Below, in pieces: positions 1 to 10,200 of a DNA stretch of 64,000 nt; within the stretch, counting starts at the first letter, position 1; each line of letters starts with the position of its first letter. The DNA lies in NCBI GenBank assembly GCA_000708835.1, contig DF237393.1, positions 1 to 64,000 on the forward strand. The letters run 5' to 3'. The stretch is from Klebsormidium nitens. Taxonomy: Eukaryota > Streptophyta > Klebsormidiophyceae > Klebsormidiales > Klebsormidiaceae. Made by a program: the position numbers and the translations under genes. Under the pieces are notes generated by a model, which saw only the letters and a list, made by a program, of their open reading frames with translations, ran no database searches and was not told the origin of the DNA.

Positions 1-546
1 AGGGAGGCAGAACCTTTACAGCTGCCTAACCAAAGACGCTTTCGAGCGGATCGCGGCGCAGATTGTGCGGGGGCCACAACCGGCGGAGGAGTTTAACACT
101 CTGGACGACTTGAAGGACTGCTTCATGTTCCAAACGGAACCTGATGCGGAGGCGTTGGAGCGGAACGACTTCTCTCTGGGGTTTCTCCTCCGGCACGACG
201 AGAAGGGCCGGAACAACACCATGATCTCGGGGATGCTTCGCCCGAAGGAGGCTGCCACTCGCTTCTAGGACTCCTCCGACGCAATTTTCAGAGAGATGGG
301 GCAACCGGGGAGGGGTAACCCAGGAAACTACTTCTCGGGGGACTGCTTCGACATCCCAGACGAAGCAGTATCCCGTGATCCCTCATTTCTTTGAGGTCGA
401 TCTCGTCCTTGAATTCCCTCCGCCCTTGAGCGCTGGAGGGAAGAAGGTCCTACAGGTTTGAGATTCCCCAGCACGCCTCCGTCCAGCTGGCAACACTGCG
501 TCCAGGCGACCCCATCTTTTTACTGGACGCAGAGACAGACGAGTTG

Positions 547-1122
547 ATGGGGACCTGGTTCATGACCACTGTGGACCTTCCCCCCGGCAAGAACGGAACT
601 CCGGTGACGTCAGACCTGCTGAAGGCAGTCGCCGACCCCGACGCGCTGGCGGCCTACTACGCGGTTGACCCGGCCGCGCCTCCGCCGCCGGAAGGCTGGA
701 CGCGCTGGGCGTACGTCCGGTACATGGGCGCCTACGAGAACGGAAACGGCTTCCGGGCTCCGTTCTTCATCTCAGAGGCGGAGTTCCGGGCGGTCCGCTA
801 CCACATCATGGACCAGAAAGGGGGGGCCTCGGAGAAAGGGGAGGGCAAGTACACGCTGCGCCCGTTGCTCGCGCACGAAAGCCCTGCAGGGATGTTTGGA
901 ACCCCTGGTTACTATCCCATCCGGACGAGCGGATCTTCCCCCGCCGTTAGCCTTTATTCGGAGTACTTCTGCATGCTGGCAGGAGCGCTTCCCCCCTATC
1001 AGAGTTACACCGTCAAGGAGGGAAATCGGACGCGGGCGGCGCGCTGGTTCCCCGGTCTCCAGCTTCCCAACGAGCTTCAGGCCCTCGCGCGGCCGCACAC
1101 TCCGCGCGCGATGCAGGTCTGA
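547..1122 (+). CDS. Hypothetical ORF segment, 191 aa
   Basis: This is the longest clean piece of the upstream part of the broken region; the frame is open from about 430, so the ATG at 547 is probably internal. The sequence is rich in aromatic residues (for example WTRWAYVRYMGAYENGNGF) and looks globular rather than random. The TGA at 1120-1122 is separated by only three bases from an ATG in the same frame at 1126, as if a single reading frame had been cut by a stop, or a CAG|GT donor at 1114-1118 removes it. No family was recognised. Confidence 0.4.
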   Translation: MGTWFMTTVDLPPGKNGTPVTSDLLKAVADPDALAAYYAVDPAAPPPPEGWTRWAYVRYMGAYENGNGFRAPFFISEAEFRAVRYHIMDQKGGASEKGEGKYTLRPLLAHESPAGMFGTPGYYPIRTSGSSPAVSLYSEYFCMLAGALPPYQSYTVKEGNRTRAARWFPGLQLPNELQALARPHTPRAMQV

Positions 1123-1125
1123 CCT

Positions 1126-1935
1126 ATGATAGCGTATGACGCGCAGGCTCGGGCCGCCGTCTTCGAGCGTTACACCCCGGGAATGAAGCTGCCGGCGAGC
1201 CCCGAGAAGGAGAAGTCCCTGCAAGGGAGGAAGAAGGAGGCGACGCCGAGCCCGGGGCTGGATCAAACCGGGGGAGCTCAGCTGCTCGGGCACACTCCCC
1301 CCCTAATGAAGAGACCGGCAGAGGAAGAAGTCGGGGGGTCTGGTCGGAAGAGGTACCCGAAGGGGGCCGCGCAGCCAACGGAGTCGGTTGTTCCGAGTCA
1401 GGTTTTGGCTCTGGCCGGGGACCTGAGTTTGGCCGGTCGGTTGAGCGAAGGAGGGCCGGCTTCTCCGGGCGAGAACGCCGCCCGGTTGCTCCTGGAGGCC
1501 ATGACCCGGCTTCCCACTGCGCTGACCGGGAGCGCCTTCACCCAGTTCGTCAGCTTCATAGGGAGGTTACCGGCCGCCATTCCCCGGCTATCCGCTAACC
1601 CGGCTCCCCAAGCCAACCTGCAGATAATCAGCCTGCTGAGCGACTTTGTCGCCGCGGCCGCCCGCGTCTCGGCCACGCTGGCCGAGATTCTGCTGATGGC
1701 CATGTACGAGCTTCTGAAGGACAGAGACATCACCGGCGCGATCCCGACCAGTCATCTGCCTTCCCCGCCTCGCGGAGGGGGCCCAGGCCCAGGATCCGGG
1801 GAGGAAGATTCGGAGGAGGAAGACAGGGAGCTCGTGCGTCGCGGCCGCAAAGGGCGCGGCCCAGTCATTGTCCCAGGGTTTACCGTCGCAAGGAGCAGGG
1901 AGGCGGCTCTGAACAGGGGAAGGGGCCAGGGCAGG
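1126..1935 (+). CDS. Hypothetical ORF segment, frame 1
   Basis: It continues the frame of the preceding segment after the stop. It begins MIAYDAQARAAVFERYTPG, then has a Lys/Glu-rich linker, a helical-looking stretch with many Ala and Leu (about 1390-1730), an acidic patch (GEEDSEEEDRELV) and a basic patch. Beyond about 1900 the frame turns into Arg/Pro/Ala filler typical of an out-of-frame GC-rich sequence, while frame 3 becomes Arg/Ser-rich and protein-like. The real frame therefore probably changes near 1900, although frame 1 stays formally open to 2352. Confidence 0.35.
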
Positions 1936-2339
1936 CGCAGGCCCCTTTGGGGAGAATCGACAGCCCACTCCGCGGCCGCTCCCCCTCGCCCAGGCGCGGC
2001 CTCTCGCGCGATTCGCGCGGCCGCGAGCGCTCCCCCCTCTCTCGCCGCGCACGCAGCAAGTCCTTCTCGGGGGACAGAAGCACTTCGAGCTCCTCTGAGG
2101 GCTCAGAACCCCCCTCACCAACTGCAGGAGGCGCGACTTCGGCTCGACGCGTGTCCCACTTCCCCGACAGAGGTGCCACGTGGCCGGCGCCTCTCTACCC
2201 GACGCCGCGCCCCACCGCGGCCGCGACTCCGCCAACGCAGGTCGCGGCTCCGCCCCGCGTCGCGCCAGAGGTCGACTCCCCCTTCTTTCGCATGGACGAG
2301 GACGAAGTCGACTTCGAGCGCACGCCGGAGCGCTTCTGA

Positions 2340-3280
2340 CGGCGGAGGATGACGTCACAGCCATGGAGGAGGCGCCCCCGGTTGGTGACCGCCTCCCGGT
2401 GCATCAGCGCCTGGGGACCGTCACGGCTTTCCCCGAACGGAGGCCCATTTCTGAGCGCCTTTCTGGACAGGTGCAGGAGTCCAGAGTGCCGGTCGCAGAC
2501 CGCCTCGGGCCCACGAACAGTCGGCCCCGAGTCCAGGATCGACTTGACTTCTCCAGGGCGCCCTCCCCCAGTGACGACCCCACGGTGACGATCGGGGATC
2601 GTCGCCTGTCGCTCGCTTCCGAAGAGGAAAACCGCGAGGAGTTGGCGCTCGAGCAGCAGTTTGAGGGGATCCCCTCACCGACCCCTGGGGTACAGCTGGA
2701 CGGAACCCCTGAACCAGATGATGGAAGCGTTAAAACCAAACGCTCCCGCTTCGACGAGCGCCCCTCTTTTCTGACGGCAGTCGAGGCAGAGCTGCGCTAC
2801 ATCTCGGCGCAGCGACTTTTGCAGAAACATCGCCTGGCGGAGAAGACGTGGAGCGCCTACTGCGACGACCCCAACAACATGTGCCCGGGTCGAGCTGAGG
2901 ACTTGGACTGCCTCGAGGGCATCCGTTTTCAGATAGCGGAGGCTGAGGCGGAGTGTGAACGGGCGAAGTGGGAAGCTGACTTCGCGAAGGTGCGCGAGCA
3001 GGCGCAGGCTAAAGCAGCCGCGGCCGCCGCCTCTGTTTCGACGATCAGTCTGGGGTCGGGGTTTGAGCAGGGGAAGAAGAAGCGCCCCGCCAATAGACGC
3101 GGGGGCAAGGGGAGGAAGCCGGCCAAGCCGCCCTCTTTCGCGAGACCTGGCGCGGCTGGTAAGGGCGGCTCGAAGACGGCTCCGTTGAAGAGGTCGTCCA
3201 CGAGCACGTCTGTCGTCACCACAGCCGAGATCTCCGCGTCGATCAAGACTGTCTCCCGCACCACGCGCTGGGACAAGTGA
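2340..3280 (+). CDS. Hypothetical C-terminal ORF segment with RL repeats
   Basis: The frame is open from 2180, but the protein-like reading starts near 2335 with LLTAEDDVTAMEEAPP. It contains five or six short repeats of the form (V/I)xxRL, then an acidic stretch, a helical Glu/Ala-rich region (about 2780-3030) and a strongly basic Lys/Arg/Gly tail ending in TTRWDK. The composition suggests a nucleic-acid-binding or structural protein such as a gag-like product, but no zinc knuckle, protease or polymerase motif follows downstream, so a retroelement is not supported. TGA at 3278-3280. Confidence 0.4.
2378..2613 (+). repeat. Protein-level DRL repeats
   Basis: Within frame 2 the motifs VGDRLP, VHQRLG, ISERLSG, VADRLGP, VQDRLDF and IGDRRL follow one another every 15 to 25 residues. 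The DNA copies are diverged, so this is a protein repeat and not a recent tandem DNA array. Confidence 0.5.
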
Positions 3281-6200
3281 TCTTCTGTACATACAGATAG
3301 TAAGTCTCTTTTCCTTCTCGCTCCGGGACGAGCTCCTAGCGAGGGGATAGAGAATACAGATGTGCTCTTTGAATGCTCCCGCCTTGCGCGCGTATAAGAT
3401 AGCGACACGTGGCATGCAGACATTTGCCGCTGCAGGACAGGTGTGCGCGCTAAGCCGCGGCGCGAAGTAAATCTGGTTCAATGAGTTGTGCAGGCTCCGC
3501 AGTTCAGGGTTTAGCGCGTGGAACCTTCCGGAACCACGTGCTTATTGCGGAAGGCCGCACGATGACTTTAGAGTAGCTCAAGACCGTAGATCGGCGGAGT
3601 CTAACCGACCGTTGGAAATTAGAAGACAAAAGGCCTCGCGGAGAAGACTCCATAGCGTTCTAGAAGTAGCGCGCGGACATGCCCCTAACTCGGAGGCCGT
3701 AGAAGCCACCACTGCCAGATCGCAAAAAGATTGCCGTGCAGGATAAGGTAGTTTCAGCCGTCCAAAAGCCCATCGACGGTGCAAATGTGACCCATCCAAA
3801 CACCAGACAGAAAGTAGTGTCAATGACGGGGCAAAAATGCTCTGGGCGTGCACAGTGTGGCTGCGCGTGCACAGTGTGCATTTTGCCGTACCGCCGCGCG
3901 AGCAAAATGTTACCAGAGGCCACGCGTCGCATGTATCGACCGCCAATTGTACCGCGTGGTCCAAACCTGTCAGATTGCGCAGAGGTACCGTACGGTCACG
4001 GAGTCCAGCCTCTACGGTCTATGTTTAATTAAATTGACGTTGGGCGGTAGCTTTGGACCGCGCCGCGGAAAACTCGTAGAGGCCGAGTCAATTACAAATT
4101 GTTGCCCGTGACTTGACTCGGCCGGTCGCGACCCGCACGGTGGAAACTTCACCGAGGGTAGACTTTAAGTATAACAGCTAGTTCAAGTCACGGTCGGACA
4201 TAGTGGTCGGGAGCTATTTGATTTCCCGGTGCTATTTTTTGGAGCTCAACTGCCCCTAACACTGCCGCCGAACCTTATCCTGCAAACGAATCTTATCCCA
4301 ATTCCCCGACCACTTCTCCATCAGGCAACCGGGCTGAGTTAGGGGCATGGTCGCAAGCCACTTCTAGAACGCTATGCTCTAGTACTCCGCACTAAGTTAC
4401 GTGACTGGGCAAAGGAACTCAATACCTCATTGAGAATTTGCGCTAAGACTGCTTGGTCTATTGTGCAGGTTCTCCACGGGGCCTCCTTTCCGGAAGCTTC
4501 TACGAGTTCCAGCGACCCAGTCATACTGTAAATAGAGGCTCTGTCGACTTAGGGAAGGCCGCGCTACACTTCGCATGAGTGCTGTGTGTTGGCCATCATC
4601 ATGTATGGCTCCGCAAGCATGAATGCTCATGGCCATTGTTGGGGAAGTACCCACATGGTGGAATAGCTCGAGACGTTGCTCCCCGAGAAGTACAAAGTGT
4701 TATCATTGTGCATTGTGTGAATGAATGTGTGACTTGTTGACAGGTGAAAGCTTCGCATATGTAATTGCAGCCTACAAGCTGCTAAAAGCAAGTGGTATGG
4801 GACACTTGTGCATTTGCTGAGAGCTACTACGTTCCGGAGAGCTGTGGCCTGATAGGCTCGCTACGCTAAGACAAATTCCGCTGCGCAGGCGACTATCGCG
4901 GCAGAGCGCGCAGGCCTTAAGCTGGCCGCGCCGCCCCGCGCGCATGATAGTGCGCCGCAACTCCGATCACCCTTGCCACGTGGCGCTAAACCCCGAGAGT
5001 GGGCAGTGGCCATAGGGGGGTGCTCTCTAGAGCATACAAAATCCTGATACGCAAGTACGACTTCCATCTCGATCCTCGAGATATTTCTACCGATATTTTA
5101 AGCCAAATTGCCCTGGATTGGAATTTGAGTAGGTTTGGCTAAGGTCGGCTTGGGGTTTTTGGTTAGGTATAAGGCCTAACGAATAGTTATCTGTGCGATG
5201 CGGGGTAAATGTCCAGATTTGTTAGGCTTGTTAGTCTTTGATATTAATAATTTATTGATGATATTCGTTTATTTGTAAGAATCTTGGTGCCGCTTATAGC
5301 ACTGTAGTCGTCCGAGCCAGGCCGATTTGCCAAAAATAGGTGGACGGCCGCGGGCCTCCAATTTCCAAATTGGTCAGCACGTTCGGCCCGGGGTGTCTGA
5401 CGAATTTACCACTTGGGCATAGGTATCAGCACTTGCAACAAAAGTGTTGTAGGTACACTTTTGTTGTACGTACGGTACCTAGCTGGGCCAGAGCCTGGGA
5501 CCTGTCAGCTGATGTCAGTCACCCAGTACAGTAGGTAACTACCTTTTAGTAGTTACGCAGTACATGCATGCAGCATGCGGTACTGCAGCGGTAGGCTAGG
5601 CACACTGGGTGACAAGTGACAGTGACTGAGCCCGCCGTTCCTGAATCCTGATATCAGGTCCGGCCATGCCGGAGGGGGAAGTTTCATGTATTCAAGGGAC
5701 AAAGTGCACAATTGCGTTCGATCCTAGTGCATCTAATATGTACGGTAGGTAGGTGAATTTCTTCTCCATTGTATGAGATCGAATGCATTGCGGCCCCATT
5801 CATGATACTCAGTCGCTGGACGGTTGATCTCAGTGCCAGGTAGGTACTTGGATCATTGTTCTAAAACTCTGAAAGCTGCTCTCAGTGTTTGAGGAAGAGA
5901 GGAAGAGGGCTAGTTGCGTACTGTTTGCAGATTATGGACAAAGTGTTGGTAGCGTCTACCAGTGGTCATTGCCGATTGCTAATCTGGGCTAGATTGGGCT
6001 AAGCTCTTGGCATGGCTTTACAAGATATTTTGACTGCTACATGATCCAGAGATTACAAGCCTACTCGATCGATCTCGCACGAAAATCAAGGAGCTAGAAC
6101 TGCTATTTTTGCTAGTCGGTCAATGATCCTTAATTCGATAACTAAAGTCACAGATCCGACACAAACGAGTCCGCAGTGCGCACTGCATGTTCCAAATTCC

Positions 6201-7244
6201 TAGCGACACATCCTTTGATTCTCTCCACAAAATTCGATCCATCAAATTATCAATCCTATTTAAACATAAACTCAGTAAAGAAGTGCGCGGGAAGTGCGAC
6301 TCATGGCAGCACGCAAGCTGAAGTGGTATTGAAACGCTGGTTCGTCAATTTTACCTACCTAGTCCTAAATTATAACTGTAACCCCGTCTTTTGGGCGGCA
6401 TAGATTGAGGTCAGTCTCTGATCTCAGCCCTAGTTGTGTCATAATGATGGTTCGCCAATGATCAAATGATGGCACGGCATACCACAAAGTGGTCCCGCAT
6501 CTTATTTTACGATTTCTCGATCATGCATTTGTCATACTACGTGCGTACACTGTCAATGTGTGTGAGGTAGTTTGAGCACTGCTGCTTGCATGCAAGGGAT
6601 TGTGACAACCGGGTGCATGGAGCCAGGCTGCCGGGTACATGGAGCGCCTGATTTTTACAGGAGGTATACGTGACGGAGCATAAGCTTAAGGATCGCGGGC
6701 GCAACAAATTGTTCTCTATGATCGGTTTGACGTATGCAATAAATTACTAACGCGTGAAACGGCTATCTCAGGTGCAGGCTGTCTATAGCTGTTCAAGCAT
6801 ATGGGCACGTATCCGGGCCATTGCCAGTACGTCTATACATGCTGATCTTTTCATTACGCAAGATGTGAATCTACGTACCATGCACACGTTGATGACGGCA
6901 AATTTATGATTGTGACACAGACGTAACCGTCATAACCAACTTGATCCCAGAATACAAATTTCAAGCGTGCTGCACGTACGAGAGTCTCCAGGATCAAGTA
7001 CTTCAGCTGCTGCGTCCATTATTTCTGAGGCAGAGCACCTGCTTTAAAAGTCAAGTGATCCATCATACTGGGAGTTCGCTCTTTAATCACTTTCAAAGCC
7101 AATTGTCACTTCTGCGAGGTAATACCTGACAGATGCAAGAACGGTCGTATTACTTATATGCTTAGCATTGGCTGGACAAGCAATTTATCGCCACTTCTGA
7201 ACACAGTGGTATGTATCTAATTTTGAGGAGCAGCTTGGGCCTGG
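3281..7244. other. Intergenic region without a supported gene
   Basis: Only short, unconserved open frames occur. Visible structure: a 14-base direct repeat GCGTGCACAGTGTG at 3846 and 3865; a GC-rich block near 4880-4950; nested inverted repeats at 5430-5620; and several GTAC cores between 5453 and 5743. The 3' end of the minus-strand DA2-like gene lies at 7245. I see no tRNA, rRNA or complete transposon. Confidence 0.6.
5430..5620. repeat. Nested inverted repeats
   Basis: CAACAAAAGTGT (5436-5447) is followed after seven bases by its exact complement ACACTTTTGTTG (5455-5466). GTCACCCAGT (5518-5527) is complementary to ACTGGGTGAC (5604-5613). Between those arms lie GTAACTAC/GTAGTTAC (5535-5542 and 5549-5556) and GCAGTAC/GTACTGC (5557-5563 and 5580-5586). 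The set can fold as one 12-bp hairpin beside a branched stem. It could be a small inverted-repeat transposon remnant or a structured RNA; no flanking target-site duplication was identified. Confidence 0.55.
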
Positions 7245-10200
7245 TCAGGGAGCAACCGCGAATGCCTCCCTCTCAAAAGCCTCATGTTCCTTTCGCCGCT
7301 CGTCATCTGCCTCCGTCTGTGCAAGGGACATTGCGATTGCCGCAGCCAACTGCTGTTCAAATAGAGCGTCGCTTCCCACGTGCTGGTTAGAGTCAGCTCC
7401 TACACTGGATCGAGTACCTTCGACCTTTCCAAAGCGCTCGTGGACTACACTGGTGGACGTCTCTTTCGAACTCAGACTCCGCCGATGAACTCCAGCCACT
7501 TCACGTGCATCGTCACTACCTGGTGTCGAATTAGGCGGGCGCGGAGGGGGGTACTTGACTGGTGAATAGACGGGGGAGCACGCTTCACCGAAAGCGCTGC
7601 TACCAGAGCCGCTGAGAGACCGTGCCCTCCGCTTATGCGAGCCGGCTTCCCCGCCAGCTTTTTGCTCCCCAGTCCCCTGCAGGCCGTCACTCAATGGTGG
7701 ATACAGATCGCCGAGCACTCCCTCAGGTTTTGCCAACAAACTCGAGCTGGAATGTGCCACCTGAGAAGCCAAGAGCGACCCGGCTGGACGTGCCGGCTCG
7801 GCCCAGGCTTCCCCCGACAGACGCCCAGCCGTTCTCGACTTTTCCTGCGAGTCAGACTCCGCTAGGCCCACAAACGGGTTGGTGGACGCAAAGCCGCCGC
7901 TACTCTCCAGCCCCACCCAAGGGGCATTTTCCAGGGTGAATTGCTCTCGTCTTTGCCCCGCATCCCAGACACGTGACGTTTCGTCCTGTCTCTCTTGCGA
8001 CCGCCCTTCCGTCTCCGCCATGGTTTCACTCTCGGACAGCCAGATTCCGGACCCTCCTTCCTCGGCTTCGCTTGACCTGAAACCCCTTCCACGGGATTCT
8101 GGACTAGACTCGTGGAACCCGCTCTCACGCTCCACAGCCCGCTCATTGTAGGCCCCCATCTCGCTCCACGGCGCACCTTCCAGAGCAAACTCGAGCTTAG
8201 TAGGCTCCAAGCTCGTCGCCACACTCTTCCAAACAGAAGCTCTCCCTCCCTCGTCTTGGCCCGCCACCCTGTTGCTGCCCTCGCCCGAACTAGGCTCCAC
8301 TCTCGACTTCCTCGCCATCAGCTGCGCCAGAGACAGAGGTTCCACTGGACCGATCGCCGACGAGACAAGGCCCCCCTCGCTTTTGCCACCGTCCGACTCC
8401 GCATTTCCCAATGACCGATACACCGAGTCCGGCCGGAGTTGCCCCATCATCGGCAGCCGCTCGCGGCTCTCAGCCAAATCCCGTCGGTTACCATCGCTTG
8501 TTAAGGAGCCTAACCCCGTGACGTCAGCACTGGTGACCCCCGACGAAGGCTCCGCACTCGTCTCGAAGTCGAGAGGCCCTGCGGAGGACCCCGCCGCACC
8601 GCTCCCGCGGCCGCTGCTCCGGGTTTCGCGCTTTCTTAGTAAGCCTTCGGTGTTGCCGGCTTCAATCTGCCCTGCCCCGTCAGCGTTAGTATGGTACGCC
8701 GCAACCCCACGAGGCTGCTCAGCACCGTTCCGATTTGCCATGTGAAAATCAGTCACGGAATCGAGAGCCAGGGTTTGTGACGTCAGCGAACTCTCCTCTC
8801 CGTCAGCTCCCGCAGCCGCTCCAGTTGCAGACGACTCCACTCGTTGGCCCGCAGCTGCATCAAGAGCGGGGGACAACTCTCGGCCCGTGTTTACAACGAC
8901 CCCAAGCGCCTCTCTGTGCAGCGAGCAATCCAGCCCCCGCCCGCCGACAGCCCCTTCTCCGCTTCCACTAACCCGACCAAAACCCTCCGGCCGGTTACCA
9001 GTTAGCCCGCTCCCTTCTCTAGGATTTGGAACTGAGCCTACCGACTCGGGGGATCCCTCAGCCACACCCCCAGTCCGTGTGCCCCAGGCAGCGCTTTCTT
9101 CAAGGGACGCCGCGATCGCTTTCGCCAGCTCGCTTGCGGCCGCTTCGTCCGGATCTTCGTAGACGGGGCTCTGAGCCCCCGATCCCGCCACAGCTGCGGC
9201 GGCTTGGTCCGGGGAGCCGCCTGTAGCGGGACCCGGGTTTGAGGGGCCTTGAGAAGTCCGGCGCTGGCGGTCCTCCTCTTCCTGCAGGGAAAAAAGAAGA
9301 GGAAGTCTAGCTAAAACCGTCGAGGTGGAAGGTTCGTGTTAGGTTGGCGAATGCCAAGTGCGCTTTGGAGTCCCGTTGCTCGCTAGGCATTGAGAGCACT
9401 TCTGAAGCCAATCAGGTCGCTTCGCTTCTTGTGGGCCAGAGAGACGTGAATCTCATCACAGTCATCTTCCTTACTGCGAGCTGGAGCTGGTAAGGGAAGT
9501 TTGTTCACTTCTGAATGTGCCAGGCCGCAGGACAGGTCCCGTCAGAAGCGGACCCAGGTTGCAAGTCTCAACCGAATTCCGCATTAGAATTAACTTCAAT
9601 TATCATCTGAGCTCAAGTTCATCCAACAAGTATTCTGCAAGCAAACTTCCCAGTGCTGCAAGGTGCCTGTCACATGATGATCAATTTGTTCCTTGCTCGA
9701 ATAAGTACCTACGCTAAACGGTATCTACCACACTCTGATGCAGAGGCGACACATGATCTTGCAGGCAACTGCCTATGAGGCACCAATCACTTAGTAAACG
9801 GACTCCTTCGGGAGACATAATGTGCAGGAGACTAAGCACGCCAGACAGAAAGAAGAAGTTGGGTATAGACGGCCCGTACCTGAAGCGACAGCCAGATTGC
9901 TTCGTTGAGCATGACGTCATCCAGATCTACGTCCGTCTCCGCGTTCCCACTGCAAGAATGTGAAAAGGCATGAGGTCAGCAAAAGCGTGACTGGACGGTG
10001 GTGCTAAGCAACGAACGGCTAGCAAAGAGCGACGACGGCAAGGTCCCTGTTTTTCGGCGCGGTGGACTAATGTCTTCATTTCGCCTAGAATTCGGAACAG
10101 AGAGCCAGCCAGAACAGAATCAACAAAAACGCAGATTAGAAGGAGGCCTTATGAAAGGACGAAGCCAAGTTGTCCGCCATTAGTGGTATCTAATAACGGA

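Larger units (their letters stand above)
2..3280 (+). pseudogene. Broken coding region, unrecognised family
   Basis: A protein-like reading can be followed on the plus strand only by changing frame. Frame 2 runs from the window edge through a TAG at 266-268. The sense then moves frame near 358 and again near 455, runs in frame 1 from about 448 to a TGA at 1120-1122, and resumes in the same frame at an ATG at 1126. It shifts near 1900 into an Arg/Ser-rich stretch (about 1905-2339), and near 2335 into frame 2, which ends in TGA at 3278-3280. The parts are a globular-looking segment with the motif GDPIFLLDAETDELMG, a low-complexity R/S/P middle, repeated RL motifs, and a charged Ala/Lys-rich tail. 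I recognise no family; a distant likeness to the plant DCD domain is possible but weak. Decay, homopolymer sequencing errors, or missed introns could each explain the breaks. Confidence 0.5.

Noticed and set aside
1588-2364. Long minus-strand frame of 258 codons opposite the broken region
   Set aside because: The translation is Arg/Pro/Ala-rich filler expected from GC-rich antisense sequence; the plus strand has the better composition.
2-3280. LTR retrotransposon gag
   Set aside because: RL repeats and a basic tail are suggestive, but there is no zinc knuckle, protease, reverse transcriptase or integrase downstream and no LTR pair was found.
7622-9226. Several plus-strand frames opposite the DA2-like last exon
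   Set aside because: They are Pro/Ser/Arg shadows of the coding strand, whose minus-strand reading has UIM motifs and correct splice sites.
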